DNA of 64,000 nucleotides from Mastigamoeba balamuthi. Lineage: Eukaryota; Evosea; Mastigamoebida; Mastigamoebidae. The notes below the pieces were generated by a model. That model was not told the DNA's origin. It ran no database searches and worked only from the letters and a program-made list of their open reading frames with translations. The stretch covers positions 136,476 through 200,475 of the forward strand of contig CACRSC010000046.1 of assembly GCA_902651635.1 (NCBI GenBank). Reading direction: 5' to 3'. The position numbers and the translations under genes are program-made. Shown here in pieces: positions 21,139-34,200 of this stretch; the stretch's first letter is position 1; each line of letters begins with the position of its first letter.

Positions 21139-22489
21139 TCAGGCCTGGGGGTCGAAGTCGAAGGGCTTGCTGTGGTCGTACTTCTGCCTGGACTTGGGGA
21201 GGCTCCTGTCGCCCTCAAAGAGCTCGCGCTGCATCCACCAGATCATCCCCGGCGCCAGCCCGCCCTTGCTCGACGCCCGCGCCCTGTCCACCGCCGCCTG
21301 CGCCGCCGCCAGCTCCTGCTGCAGCTTGTCCTGCTGCTTCTGGACCTTGCGCAGCGCGGCCTCCTGCGTCAGCTTGGCCTTGCGCAGAGGCAGCGGGTCC
21401 TCGCCCTTGACCTGCGCCAGCTCGTTGGCCGCGCGGCTGCGCGCCACCGTCGACGCCGACGCGTCGTTGGCCTTCTCCTCCAGCAGGCGCACGCGGTTCG
21501 CGTACGCCTCTTCCTGCTTCTTGAGCTGCACGAGAGAGCGAGGAGTTCGAGCGTTCAATTGAATTGGCCAATTGGCTCATCGGCGGGGAAAATGAAATCG
21601 CACGTCGGCGACGGCGACGCGGAGCTCCTCCTCGAGGCGGCGGGCGTCCTCGATGGCGGTCTGGACCTTGCGGAGGGCGCGCTGGGCCTCCTCGAGCTCG
21701 GGGCTGGTGCCCTGCGGGCTGTCGACCGTCTCGTCGATGCCCTTCTTGAAGTGCCACACCTGCAAGTGGGGGGGCAGCACCAACGCAGAGCACAGCACGA
21801 GCACCAGCACCCGGGGCTGAGCGGGCGCGGGCGCGGGAGCAAGAGGACGCACGAGGTACTCGAGGACGCTCATGCGGCCGTTGTTGTCGGCGTCGATGAG
21901 GCGCAGGGCCTCCTTGCGGGCCAGGGCGGTCAGCGTCTGGTTGTTGGACTCTGCGCGGGGGTGCAGGGCGAGGCAGCGCGGGCTTCAGCGAGGTGCCGCG
22001 GGGGCTGCGGCTGGCTGGCGAGGGGGGAGCGAGGCAACTCACCGAGGAACTTGGCGCTCCAGAACTGGTCGAGCTCCCAGCCTGGCGAACATCAACGGGC
22101 AAACACAACAACGACAACGACAATGACAACAACGCATCACGACAACGACGCAAGAGCCGGCAGGTGAGCAAACGGAAATTCGGTCCCAAAAATACGCGGG
22201 GGCAGCGGACCGTTGTGGCCCTTCTTGTCGCTGCTCATGAGGTCCAGCTCCACAAACTTGGACACCCAGTCCCACACCTGGTTCGCGTCCTTGGGGCCCA
22301 CGCCGTTGCCCCAGAACCCGTTCTACAGCAGCAGCAGCAGCAGCGAGCACCAGCAGCATCAGAAGGCGGTCATCAGAACGCTGGTGAGGCGGTCTTGGAG
22401 AGGCGCACGAGGAACCAGATGGCCTGGTCCTTGTAGATCCTCTTGCACAGCTCAGAGAACTGAGCGATCTTGGTCGCCGGCTTCGACAT
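21139..22489 (-). CDS. EF-hand / coiled-coil calcium-binding protein, 6 exons
   Basis: Exons: 22489-22409, 22322-22211, 22081-22043 (39 nt), 21950-21853, 21759-21604, 21525-21139; all phases match, about 290 residues. Order: a conserved N-terminal block (AIWFLNGFWGNG, DANQVWDWVSKFVELD, then ELDQFWSAKFLE); one clear EF-hand loop (DADNNGRMSVLEYL); VWHFKKGID; and a C-terminal Glu/Gln/Ala coiled coil of about 120 residues ending in MIWWMQRELFEG. The block FLNGFW...VW...FVELD followed by an EF-hand and a coiled coil is a layout I have seen in protist calcium-binding proteins, but I cannot give a gene name. Probably cytosolic, as there is no signal peptide or membrane segment. Intron 5 (21526-21603) carries an AT-rich island with CAATTCAATTG on the coding strand. 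Confidence 0.85.
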
Positions 22490-22647
22490 GGCGCTGCTCT
22501 TGCTGCTTCACTCGCGAGTTCAGTTGGAACACACAACCGAAATTGAAAAAAACCGGTGACACGCAACCGAAGATTTCAAGGAGCAAATCTTATGCGAGAT
22601 TTTTGTAAATCTTGGATATCAACAACGTCAGCACTCGGTACAAAAGC

Positions 22648-25600
22648 TCAGTAGAGCGCTGCTGCTATCGCCACGAGCAGCCCGGCTCCAACGGCGGCGC
22701 ATCCGCCAGCGCTGAGCAGGTCGTCGTCGGAGCTGACAGTCGGAGTGGTGTGGCTGGGGGTGTGGCTGCTGCTGGCGGGGACGTTGCTCTCGGGCTTGTC
22801 CGACTTGTCGTCGGGCTTGTCGTCCTTGCGGCTGCTGCTCGTCGCGGGCGCCACGGCCGAGTCCGAGTCGGGCCCCGGCAGCGCTCCCTCGCTGCACGAC
22901 GAGTCGAACGACGACCCTGCCTGCTGGATCTCGCCGTCGCTGAGCACCCTGCGCCAGACGGAGACCTTGTCGACGGCCCCGCGGAGCAGCTTCGCGGTCG
23001 CCGCCCCGTTCTTGCCGACGTACACGAACCCCGGCAGCGCGTAGTCCTCGCCGTCGTCGAACAGCGACATGGGCGTCGCGCTCCCCACCGGCGTGCTGCC
23101 GGCGCTCCTGCCGTTGACGTAGAGCGCCATCTTGCCGTCGCCGATCGTGAACGCCACGTGCGCCCACTTGCCCGCGCAGAGCCCGTGCGCAGCGGCCACG
23201 CGGTACGTCTTCCCGGCGTGCGCGAGCTCCAGCACCGCCGCGCCCGCGTACGTCGACGACGAGAGCGCGAGGTGCTCGCTGGCGGACGAGCCCATGCTGA
23301 AGAGGCTGCGCGTCGTGCTGGCCTCCATGCGCAGCACCAGCGCGACGGTCATGCGCTGCTCGAAGGCGACGCTCCTGTCCGCGACGACGGCGTAGTCGTC
23401 CTTGCCGTCGAACGTGTACACGCCGGCGTGGTCGCCGTCGCCGTCGCTCCAGGCGGGCGAGCCGCGCAGGTAGCCGTTGTAGAAGCCCAGCGTGTCGAGC
23501 GCCGTCGAGTCCATCTTGCTGGCGAAGGTCCACTCGAGCATGTAGCCCGCGGGCGCGGTCCTCTTGGCCATCGTCGCGTCGTCGAGGCCGCCCCACATCC
23601 ACCCGTACTGAACGCCGTTGCTGACGCCGTTGCCGCTCATGAAGTCGCCGTCGAGGATGGCCTCGCCCGAGACGGTGCCGCTGGTGTGCCAGAGGTGCGC
23701 CATGCCCTGCACGATGGCGTTGCCCTCGACGCTCGCCCTCTCGTACAGGACGGCGCTGCCGCGGACGCGCGCCGAGCCGGAGACTGCGGCGGACTCCTTG
23801 AGGACGGCCCACCCGCTGACGCGCGCGTTGTTCGTGACGGTGGCCGAGCCCCTGACGACGGCGCCGCCAGAGACGACGGCGTTGCCCGAGACGGTGGCCG
23901 AGCCCCTGACGACGGCGCCGCCAGAGACGACGGCGTTGCCCGAGACGGTGGCCGAGTCGGCGACAATCGCGTGGCCGAGGATCCTGGCGTTGCCCTGAAC
24001 CCTCGCGGACCCCGCGACTATCGCGTTGGGCCCGACGTAGGCGCTCGCGTCGACGACGGCGTCGCGCGACTTCTTGCCTCCACCGTTGGAGTGCGTGACG
24101 TAGTTGTCGGCGGCGTAGTCGGCGGCCCAGAGGCCCGAGCGGATGCCCGCGGGAGACGCGCCAGAGACGGTGAACTCGAACGGGTGCGTGCGGCAGTCGG
24201 GGTTGCGGATGGCGTCGGGGCCCTGCGTGGGGTCCAGAGGGACGCCAGGGGTGGCGCTGACGACGAGGAAGAGATGCGTGTCCGAGGACGTCAGCGTGAT
24301 GCTCGCCGTTTGCAGGTTCTTCGCAGTGGCGCTGTACCGCGAGCTCCACCCGTTGTTCTTGTTCAGTGCGACGAGCGTGAACCTCCAGTCTGATTGGTGC
24401 TCGCTCTCAGCGTAGCCCGTCAGGGTCACCGAGACCTTGGCCGTCGCGGACGACGGAGTCAGCACGATGGGGGCGAAGGCGAACTGCTGAGGCATCGCCC
24501 AGCGGACGGGCCTCCACGCGTTGCTGCGGTCGGGCACGGCCTCGACGGGGACGGGCATCACGCCGGGCCACCTCCCGTTGGTCTCTCCCGCGAAGTTCGA
24601 GCGCATGGCGACGCCGTTGGCCCAGTCCATGCCGACGAGGTGCTTGTGCAGCCCCGAGTAGACCTGGGGCAAGTCGATCTGGAGGACCCTGGCGATGACG
24701 CCGTACGCCGACTCGCCGTCGCGCTTGGTCCCTCCGTTGAGAATCTTCGTGACGGCGCCGTCGCCCAGCTGGGGCAGCTTCTCGGGGTTCTCGTCGAGGT
24801 AGAGGAACTGGAACCAGTCGTCGTAGTACCTGAACGGCGTGGGGGGAGACTCTTGTGAGCGTTGTTGCAACTTGCGATTGCAGGTCTCTTGACGCACTTG
24901 CCGCCGTGGCCGTCGGTGAACGGAGTGTAGTACAGGAACGTGGGGGCAGAGCGGCTCAGGGTCTCCGAGGGCTCGGGGTCTCCGCACTGGGGCCAGAACA
25001 CCTGGATCCACCTCTCGCGCCCGTAGTCTGAGAGCACGTGAACCGCCGTTAGAAATGATAGCATTACCGTTAGCTGTGCGCACTGGCCATGGCCTCCCAC
25101 CACTGCCCGGGCAGGTCACTCTTCTGGCCCATCTGGAAGCAGTGGTACAGCTCGTGCGGTATCACCTCGGTCGGTGGGTTCCCCTGCTCGCCGTTAGCAA
25201 TCTGGAGTGCATGCTGGATGGCGCGCTCACCCTCAGCCCAGAGGCGTCGACGAACATGGCGGGGAAGCCCTGCGAGTCGGTGCCGGCAAAGTAGCCGCCC
25301 TCGTTGGCGTTGTGCTTGGGCAGTGACGTGAGCAGCACGTAGAGGTTGACCTTCTTGGGTGCGCCGCTCCTGCTGGGGTTGGCGTTTGTGTACGTGGGCT
25401 CGTTGAGCTTCAGCAGGCGCTTGTACACCTTCCACGAGCTCTCCATCGTGCGCAGGACGAGCCGTGCCTGGTCCCTGCCCTTAAAGCCGAAGCCCGCGGG
25501 CCTGCTCGAGTCAGGGCCCCACCAGACGCTCACGTGCTTGGACTCGAGGTGCGAGATGCTCGTGTCCGAGCCACTGTACTCGGCCTCGTTGAGCTCGTAC

Positions 25601-26358
25601 ACCTGCGAGTCGCCGTCGCCGACCTTGGCGTCGCTGAGCGTGGCGACGGCGCCCCTCGAGGAGGCGTCGCCGAAGGGGGAGATCTTGAGCATCGTGAGGG
25701 CGCCGTTGTACCACGGCTGCAGCCCCAGGAACACGCGGTACGTGTGCTGCCCGCCGTCGGTGGCCGTTGTGAACGAGACCCTGCGCTTGTCGTCGAACCC
25801 GCCGGTGTTCCAGCCATCACAGCCGTACCAGAGGTACGCCGTGTGCGCGCCAGAGGGGACCTTGAGCTTGAACTCCACGTAGTCCTGTGTTGCAGTGGCG
25901 CCATGCGTCGGTCAGCCCAGCCGAAGCCCGGCGCGGGGAGAGTCCAGTATAGTGGAGCCGTACGTTGTAGCCGAAGTCCAAGTCAACACCTTTTTGGGGT
26001 TGATAACGGGCAGAAACGGTTGCGCAGAAAAGATGCGCTTTTAGTGCAAGGAAAGTGCAAGGAACGGGCAACGCAGTAGAAAAGACCGATAAGAGAGTAA
26101 GTGGGCACTGGGCGCACGTGGGGTCGAGGAGAGCACGAAGGAGGCAGTGCCGCTGCCGTCTGCGGTGAGCGAGCCCGCGTTGACAGACCCGTGCTCGGCT
26201 GTCCACCCCTGGGACCCCAGGGACGTGTAGCCGCTGTTGAGCTGCTGTCGTGGGTCCACCGAGACCTCCGGGGCCACAGAGGCCACCGCGAGGCCGGCTA
26301 GGCCCACGAGGCAGGCAGCGAGGGCGCAGGGGAGGGTTTTTGCGGTTCCCACCAGCAT
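22648..26358 (-). CDS. secreted HExxH metalloprotease-like protein with hexapeptide beta-helix and LamG domain, copy 1
   Basis: Exons: 26358-26118, 25989-25964 (26 nt), 25884-25231, 25183-25084, 25027-24898, 24829-22648; 1110 residues. Order: signal peptide (residues 1-27); a beta-sandwich-like domain (90-307, HTYRVFLGLQPWYNGALTML); zinc-protease motif HELYH (317-321) with WWEAMA (Glu 337) as a likely third ligand, as in gluzincins; a domain of about 250 residues; a hexapeptide beta-helix (about 640-770, 18-residue coils such as VSGNAVVSGGAVVRGSAT); a LamG/concanavalin-like domain (about 850-1010); a Lys/Asp/Ser linker; and a C-terminal hydrophobic tail typical of GPI signals. The HExxH plus repeated VSGNA pattern recalls bacterial Svx/DUF6055 secreted proteins (inference). 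Exons 3-5 and their introns are almost identical to copy 4 at 47.1-50.5 kb. Confidence 0.85.
23836..23943 (-). repeat. perfect tandem duplication, 2 x 54 bp, in the beta-helix
   Basis: Units 23836-23889 and 23890-23943 are identical. Each encodes exactly 18 residues, which is one turn of a left-handed hexapeptide beta-helix. The copy has therefore gained one coil recently, without disturbing the fold's periodicity. Confidence 0.9.
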
Positions 26359-26793
26359 GAATGTGTGCAGGTGACTTGTTTTTGTAAAACTAGGGTTGCT
26401 GTGGGGATATCGCATTTGTATCTTCCCTGCCCGATTGCCCGCATACGGGCATGTCGGGTAAAACTGGATTCGTTGATATTCTCCCAGATATCGGTGCAAC
26501 AAAATCTTGTTTAACCGTCATGCCCTCTTGCGGGCAATGTTAAGCCAGTTGGATGAGTGCTCTCCTGTAAGGTGGAGCAAATAATGGTACGTTTTGAATA
26601 ACCCGATTATCACGGCTGGGGGCAAAGGAATACACACTGGAAAACCCGAGACGAGAGTGTGTGGGCTGATGTACCTCCCAGAACAGCTCCGGGGTCGTTT
26701 GCCCTTCCCTGGTGAACAACATTTTTTGCACAGGAATGGAAGCACTTGGTTTTTTCTCTCCTTAGATGCGCGTGTGTGACCTCTGTTGCCAGC
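26359..26793. other. intergenic between copies 1 and 2
   Basis: Promoter region of copy 1 and 3' flank of copy 2; AT-richer. No other gene seen. Confidence 0.5.
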
Positions 26794-29700
26794 TCACAGG
26801 CCCATCGCAGCGGCTAGGCCGAGTACCAGTGCCATCGCCGCCGCACTGCGGCCCGCGCCGCTGCGCTGGTGGTGCCCCGAGCTGCTGCCGTGCGCGCTGG
26901 TCTCGTGGCTGGCGCTGCTGCTCTTGTGGCTCCTCGACGAGTGGGTGCTGCTGCCGGCGCCGCTGCTGGCGGTCTTGCCAGAGGACCCGGAGGCCGCCCT
27001 GCAGTCGACGGCGGTGCAGGCGGCGCTGGAGAGCTCGGCGTCGGTGAGCACCCGCCTCCACGCCGACACCCTGTCGACGGACCCGTGCAGCAGCGCCTGC
27101 GACGCGTCGCCGCCGTTCTTGCCGACGTAGACGAACTCGCGCAGCGCGTAGTCCTCGACGTCGCTGAACAGCGCCGCCGGCGTGGCGCCGCTGACGTTGG
27201 CAGACCCCACGCGGGCGCCGTTGTGGAACAGCGCCATCATGCTGCCCCCGACGGTGAACGCGAGGTGGGCCCAGCCGCTTCCCACCGCCCCGCTGGTCGC
27301 GACCGTGTACGCGCGGCCGCCGAGGGCGAGCTTCAGCACGACGGCGCCGGTGGTGGTCGTGGAGAGCGAGAGGTGCTGCGACGCGTTGGAGCCCATGCTG
27401 AACACGCACTGCGCGGCGGCCGGCGTCGCCAGGCGCAGCACAAACGCCCAGGTCATCTGCTGCTCGAAGGCGACGCTCCTGTCAGACGCCACGACGTAGT
27501 CGTCGACGCCGTCGAAGGCCAGCACGCCGCTGTGGTTCTGCACGGAGGCGCTCCACGCGGGGGAGCCGCGCTGGTAGCCCGTGTAGAAGCCCAGCGTGTC
27601 CTGCACGCTCGACTCGTAGTAGTTGTCGAGCGTCCAGTCGAGCATGTAGCCCGCGGGCGCGGTCCTCTTGGCGATGGTCTCGGCGTCGACGCCGTCCCAC
27701 ATCCACCCGTACTGGATGCCGTTCTTGACGCCCTTGCCGCCGTTGTAGTCGCCGTCGAGGATGGCGTCTCCCGCGACGGTCCCGGCGCCGCTGGTGTACC
27801 AGACGAGCGAGCGGCCCTGGACCAGCGCGTTGTAGTTGATGTTGGTGCTCCATCCGTAGACGACGGCGCTGCCGCGGATCCTGGCGCGACCCGAGACGAC
27901 GACGCTGTCCTTGAGGACGGCCCACCCGCTGACCCGCGCCCGCTCGGCAACCAGCGCCCTGTCCTTGACCACCGCGCTGCCAGTCACGACGCCCCAGTCC
28001 GACACGGTCGCCGTGCCGGCCACGATCGCGTGCCCCGTGATCCTCGCGTGGTCGAGCACGTGCGCAGACTCCAGCACGAGCGCGTCGGGGCCGATGTACG
28101 CCGTCTCGGCGACGGTGGCCGTCGTGGACTTCCTGCCGCCGCCGTTGGCGTGCGTGACGAGGCCCGTGAGGTCGTACTCCTGCGACCAGAGGCTCGAGCG
28201 GATGCCGATGGGAGACGCGCCAGAGACGGTGAACTCGAACGGGTAGAAGAGGCACGCAGGGCTGCGGATGGCCTCGGCGCCCTGCACGGGCTCGAGGGTG
28301 ACGCCGGGGATCGCGCTGACGACGAGGAACAGGTGCGTGTCCGAGGATGTCAGCGTGATGCTCGCCGTCTCTTGGTCCTTGACTGTGGCACCATACCGCG
28401 AGCTCCACGCGTTGTTCTTGTTCAGCGCTACGAGCGTGACCCTCCAGCCGGACTGACGGCTGCTCTCGGCGTAGCCCGTGACCTTGACGGTGACAGTCGA
28501 TGTCGCTGTCTCGGGAGTGAGCACGATCGGGGAGAAGGCGAACTGCTGGGGCATCGCCCAGCGGACAGGCCTCCACGTGTTGTCGCGGTCGGGCACGGCC
28601 TCCACGGGGACGGGCAGCACGCCGGGCCACCTCCCGCTGGTCTCGCCAGCAAGGGCAGCGCGCAGGGCGGGGGCGTTGTCCCAGTCCATGCCGACGAGGT
28701 GCTTGTGGACTGCGGGGTACAGCACGTCGAGGTCGACCTTCATGACGCGCGCGATGCGCTGGAACGACGTCTCCCCGCTGACGGGCTCACCGGCGTTTAG
28801 CAGCTTCGTCACCGACCCGTCGCCGAGGTTGGGCAGGTTGTCGGGGTTCTGGTCGAGGTACACGAGGTGGTAGCGGTCGTCGTAGTACCTGCGACGCAGC
28901 AGAGACAACTTAGCGCCGCCCAAGGCAACTGAGGGCTGTACTTTGCTCCGTGACCGTCGGTGAACTGCGGCCAGTAGAGGAAGTTGGGGCCCGCCAGACT
29001 GACGGGGGCAGATGGCTCGGTGTTTCCGGTCAGCGGCCAGAACACGTTGACCCACATCTCGCGGCCGTAGTCTACGGGAGCCGCACAAAGTCAGTCAGGG
29101 CAACAAGGCGGGTGGGCAAAAGAGCGTGAGGCGCACTGGCCAGAGCCTCCCACCAGGGCCCGTAGAGCGTGCTGTCCTGGTCGAACTGGAAAACGTGGAA
29201 CAGCTCGTGCGACACAACGTCGCTCGGCGGGTCTCCCTGCGTTGGCCGAAGCGTTGAGCAACAGAAATCAGCCACGCCACACGCACCCTGAGCCCAGAGG
29301 CGTCGATGTACATTGCGGGGTAGCCGCCGCTGTCGATGCCAGAGAAGTAGCCGCCCTTGCCGCTGTGCTTGGGGAGCCCCGTGAGGAACACGTAGAGGTT
29401 GACCTTCCTGCGCGAGCCGCCCCTGTCGCCCTTCATCACGTATGACGGAATCCGCATCTTCCTGACGTGCGTGTACACCTTCCACGCCTGCTCGGCGTTG
29501 CGCAGCGTCAGGCGCGCCTGCGCCAGGCCCTGCCAGCCGTATCCCGCTGGCGTGGTCGAGTCGGGGCCCCACCAGACCGCGAGGTGCTTGGTCTCGTAGT
29601 GCGACACAGAAGTGTCGGTGGCGCTGTACTCGATCTCGTTCAGCAGGTACTGCAGGTCCTCGGCATCGCCCACGGCGACGTCGTTGAGCGTGGCGACGGC

Positions 29701-30463
29701 CCCGGCGGTGGTTGTGGCGTCGCCGAAGGGCGTGACCTTGAGCATGCTGAGGGCGCCGTTGTACCAGGGCTGCAGCCCCAGGAAGAAGCGGTACGTGTGC
29801 TCGGCGCCGTCGGCCGCAGTTGTGAACGCCACGCGGCGCTTGGTGTCGAAACCGCCCGTGTGCCAGCCGTTGCAGCCGTACCAGAGGTACGCGGTGCGGG
29901 CCCCTGCGGGCACCTTGAGCTTGAACTCGACCCAGTCCTGCAGGTACACAAGGACAAACGAGAAAAACTCAGGGTGGATTTTTGTGCAACCGCCGTGGGA
30001 AAACACACGTTGTAGGCACGGTCGAGGTCCACGGCTGCCAAGGAGCAGAAGGGAGAGTGGTAGGCGTGAGTCAGCCACCGGATTTGCACAGCATTTGCCA
30101 GTGCAATCGTCTTGTTTCACAAAAGGAACGCGGGAAAATGGCAAGCAGTGTTTTTGCCGTGTCAAAACAGGACAACAGATCGGGCAGGAGAGCCGGTGCA
30201 CCTGGCGTGGAGCTCAGGACGAACGACGCGCTGGCGCCGCCAGTGGCGGTCAGCACGAGCGAGCCCCCGGAGGCTTCGAGGGCGCCGCCGTCGGCCGTCC
30301 AGCCCTGCGCTGTGTGGTTGCGCGAGAACGACCCCAGGGACGTCGAGCCCTGGTTGAGCCCCTGCGTGGGGTCCATGGCGACCTCGGGGTCCACCAGGGC
30401 CTCGCAGAGGGCGCACGCGCAGAGCAGCACGGCGAGAACGGCGCGCGCGCTGGTGTGCTGCAT
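26794..30463 (-). CDS. secreted HExxH metalloprotease-like protein with beta-helix and LamG, copy 2
   Basis: Exons: 30463-30202, 30034-30009 (26 nt), 29937-29287, 29236-29137, 29071-28942, 28888-26794; 1087 residues. Exon phases match copies 1, 3 and 4, and the 26, 100 and 130 nt exons are identical in length. The signal peptide is MQHTSARAVLAVLLCACALC. The zinc motif is HELFH followed by WWEALA. The beta-helix carries fewer regular coils than copy 1. A LamG domain (VLAFDGVDDYVVASD to VSAWRRVL) is followed by a Ser/His linker and a hydrophobic C-terminus (AAAMALVLGLAAAMGL), again like a GPI signal. It is the most divergent of the four: exon 3 reads DWVEFKLKV, and KMRIPSYVMKGDRGG replaces the LNEPTY region. 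Confidence 0.85.
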
Positions 30464-31248
30464 GTGGCGTGTATGCGTGTGTGCCGCTGTCGCTTTGGCG
30501 AGTGTGCTGGCAAGTGGCGGAAAATGTACTGAATCGTGCCTGGCTTGTGTGGTTTAAAATCCGAGGGGAAAAAGGACATTTTCGGGTGCACAGAGAAAAT
30601 GCACTCGCATTGGCCTCGAATATCTGCACGGGTCGCTATGAGGTCCCGGTGTACAGACGCACCAAATAGCGGCTGCAAGATCGGGCTACGCAGTCCGAGT
30701 GGTCGAGGCGCATTGAATGGGTGCCCCGCCCCGTTTATCACTGAGAGACATCGTGACTCGGGCAACAAAAGAGAGACTGACTGGCTCATGTATCCGGGCT
30801 CAGCAAAGAAGGTCATGGGGCATCCACTGTCGCCTTCGCAGAGCGATGTCAGGGTAACTTTGTTCACAACCGATAAGTGCCGGTAGTGTGGTACTTCAAC
30901 AGACTCTCAACGAACACGAACAGTGCGATCTGCTGATCTGATTTCTCGTGCTCACACTGGCAACATCGAGTGCCCGTGGCACAACCGAAGGGATCGCCAA
31001 AACGGGTAACATGCCCCCCGAGCGGCCTTTGTGGCTGCCTTCGAATCGCCGGCGCCAGTTCTCTCAGCGTTGTCTGTACACCATGGCCAAAATGACTCCC
31101 AGACCCAGAACCCGGACCTACAGACACTTTCATCACACAGCCATTCTTATGGCAATTGTGCCTGTTGCTAGCCGAGGGAGAGGAAAATGGCAGGAGGCAT
31201 TTTGTGTATTGACATTCTGGCCTTGCCTCCAATGCCCGTAGTGCTGCC
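30464..31248. other. intergenic between copies 2 and 3
   Basis: About 785 bp, AT-richer than the genes. It holds the copy 2 upstream region and copy 3 3' flank. Open frames here are short and unrelated to neighbours. Nothing else recognised. Confidence 0.5.
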
Positions 31249-34200
31249 TCAGTATTGCACGGCCACCGCGGCGGCCACATTCAACATGCACGCCGCCAGA
31301 CCAGAGGCGATGCCGCGAAACACTGTACTGTCATCCCCATGGCTCGCCACGGAATTTGTGCTGTGTATCTGTGAGTTGGTATGCCCCTGGCTGCTGTAGC
31401 TCTGCGGGACGCTCTTCTCGCTCGACCCCACGGCTGCACACAGAGGAGCATAGTCCGCACCCGCGCTGCGGATGACGTCGTCTGTGAGAACGATCCTCCA
31501 CAGCGACACCCTGTCCACAGTCGCGTGCAGCAGCGCCTGCGAGGGCGCTCCGCCGTTCTTGCCGAAGTACACGAACTCGGGCAACGTGTAGTCCTCCGTC
31601 TCGCTGAAAAGCGACAGCGGAGTCACCCCCGGCACGGCTGTAGATCCGACGCGGGCACCGTTGATGAACAGCGCCATCGAGTCGGAGCCCACCGTGAACG
31701 CCAGGTGCGTCCACACGCCCACGCACATGCAGTGCCTCCTGGCCACGCGGTACCTGCGACCAGCATGGGCAAGCTCCAGGGCGACAGAGCCGTCCACAGA
31801 GGACACCGATAGTGCGAGGTATTCACTCTTTCCGGCCCCCATGCTGAAAACGCTCTGCACGCTCTGCGGGCTGTCGGCCATGCGTAGCACAAAGGCGGCG
31901 GTCATCTTCTGCTCGAATGCGATACTCCTATCCGCAACCACCACGTAGTCATCGACACCGTCGAGGTCGTACACCCCGGAGTGCCCCGACCCATTATTCC
32001 ACACGGGTGAGCCGCGAAGGTAGCCGTGATAAAAGCCCAGCGTGTCCTGCACCGTTGTGTCCATCTTGGTGTCGAACTTCCAGTCGAGGAGGTAGCCAGC
32101 GGGTGCCGTTCTCTTGGCCAGCGTCTCCTCCGTCACGCCGCCCCACATCCACCCGTACTGAACTCCGTTGCTCACAGCTCTGCAGCCCACGTAGTCGCCG
32201 TCCAGGATGGCCTCCCCAGCCACCGAGGCGTTGCCTTCGCGCCATACGCGCGACTGACCCTGGATGATGGCAGTGAAGTGCGCCAGGGTGTTCCCCCACA
32301 CCGTCGCGCTCCCTCGCACTTTGGCATCCCCGCTGATGATGGCCGTCTCCTTCACGATAGCCCACCCACCGACCCTCGCCCTGTCGGTTACCGTCGCAGC
32401 GCCCCTGACAACGGCGCTTCCGGTGATCACAGCATCACCCGAGACTGTGGCCGATTCCGCCACTACCGCGTGGCCCAACACCCTGGCGTTGCCAAGCACC
32501 TTTGCAGAGCCCATCACCAGAGCATCGGGCCCGATGTATGCGCTAGCGTCCACTGTGGCAGCGGGCGACTTCCTGCCGCCGCCGTTGGAGTGCACCACGT
32601 AGTCCGGGGCGGCGACCAGCTCCTCGGACCACAGGTTCGAACGGACGCCCGCAGGAGAGGCTCCGGAGACAGTGAACTCGAAGGGGTACGTGAGGCCCTC
32701 GGGGTTCTTCATGTTCTCGGGGCCCAGCGTGGGGTCGAGTGTCTCCCCGGGGGTGGCGGTGACGACGAGGAACACGTGCGTGTCCGAGGGCGCCAGAGTG
32801 ATGCTGGCTGTCTGCCCGTTGCCTGTCAAGCTGCTGTACCGCGCGCTCCACTGGCTGTTCTTGTTCAGCGCCACCAGCGAGAACTTCCAGTCGGACCGCC
32901 TGCTGCTCTCAGCGTAGCCAGTGACCGTTGCCGACACCGTGGACGTCGGGGACGAGGGAGTGAGGACAACCGCGGAGAAGGCGAACTGCTGGGGCATTGC
33001 CCAGCGGACGGGCCTCCACGTGTTGTCGCGGTCGGGCACCGCCTCCACGGGAACGGGGTACACCCCGGGCCACCTCCCGTTGGTGTCGCGGGAGATAGCG
33101 GACCGCATGGCCTCGCCATTGGACCAGTCCATGCCCACCAGGCGCCTGTCCATCAGCGCGAACGCATCTGCGGTGTTGATGCCCAGTACGCGCGCCATGA
33201 GCGAGTACACGGACTCGCTCGCGGGCTTGATCCCGCTGTTGAGCAGCTTCATTAGTGAACCCTCTCCCAGTTGAGCGATGTGGTCGGGGTTCTCGTCGAG
33301 GAACATGAACTGGAACCAGTCGTCATAGTACCTGAATGATCGTGAGTGAGCGCCATGCTTGCTCGGATCTGTCCCACTTGCTGCCCTGCCCGTCGGTGAA
33401 TTGCGTCAGCGTCAGCGCTGCCGTGGCAACGCGGCTCAGGGCACTTGCTGGCTCTGTCTCGCCGCACAGGGGCCAGTACACCTGAATCCACCTTTCGCGT
33501 CCGTAGTCTGCCTCATTCGAGTTGAGCAAAGGGCCGTTCAATGGGTGCGAGACAAGCGGCGTACTGGCCATGGCCTCCCACCACTGCCCGGGTAGATTGC
33601 TGTTTTGCGCGTTCTGAAAGCTGTGGAACAGCTCGTGCGGTATCACCTCCGTCGGTGGATTCCCCTGCTCTCGTCATGTCAGTGCATGCGAATGGGCTTG
33701 CGTTTTTCTCACCCTGAGACCAGAGGGGTCGATGAACATGGCTGGGAAGCCCGCAGAGTCCAGGCCGCTCCAGTAGCCTCCTCCACTGCCGTGCTTGGGC
33801 AGCTTGGTCCACAGCACGTACAAGTTCACCTTCTTCGGCATGCCAGTCCTGGCGGCCCCCTTGGGGTACGTGGGCTCGAGCAGCCTTGAAACCCGGCTGT
33901 GTACCCTCCACGACTGCTCGATCGTCCGCAACGTCTGCTTTGCCTGCTCCGCCCCTTTCCACCCAAGTCCCACCGGCATACTGCTGTCGGGGCCCCACCA
34001 CACGGCCGCGTGCTTGGACTCGAGGTGCGAGACGCCTGCGTCCGAGCCCTTGTACTCGACCTCGTTGAGCTCGTACACCTGCGGGTCTCCGTCGCCGACC
34101 CTGACGTCGCTGAGCGTGGCGACGGAGCCGCTGGGGGAGGCGTCGAAGGGGGAGATCTTGAGCATCGTGAGGGCGCCGTTGTACCACGGCTGCAGCCCCA

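Noticed and set aside
22612-24393. Plus-strand frame of 593 codons opposite metalloprotease copy 1, with similar frames opposite copies 2-4
   Set aside because: Repetitive Asp/Gly/Val/Ala translation reflects the opposite strand of the beta-helix repeats; no independent signal.
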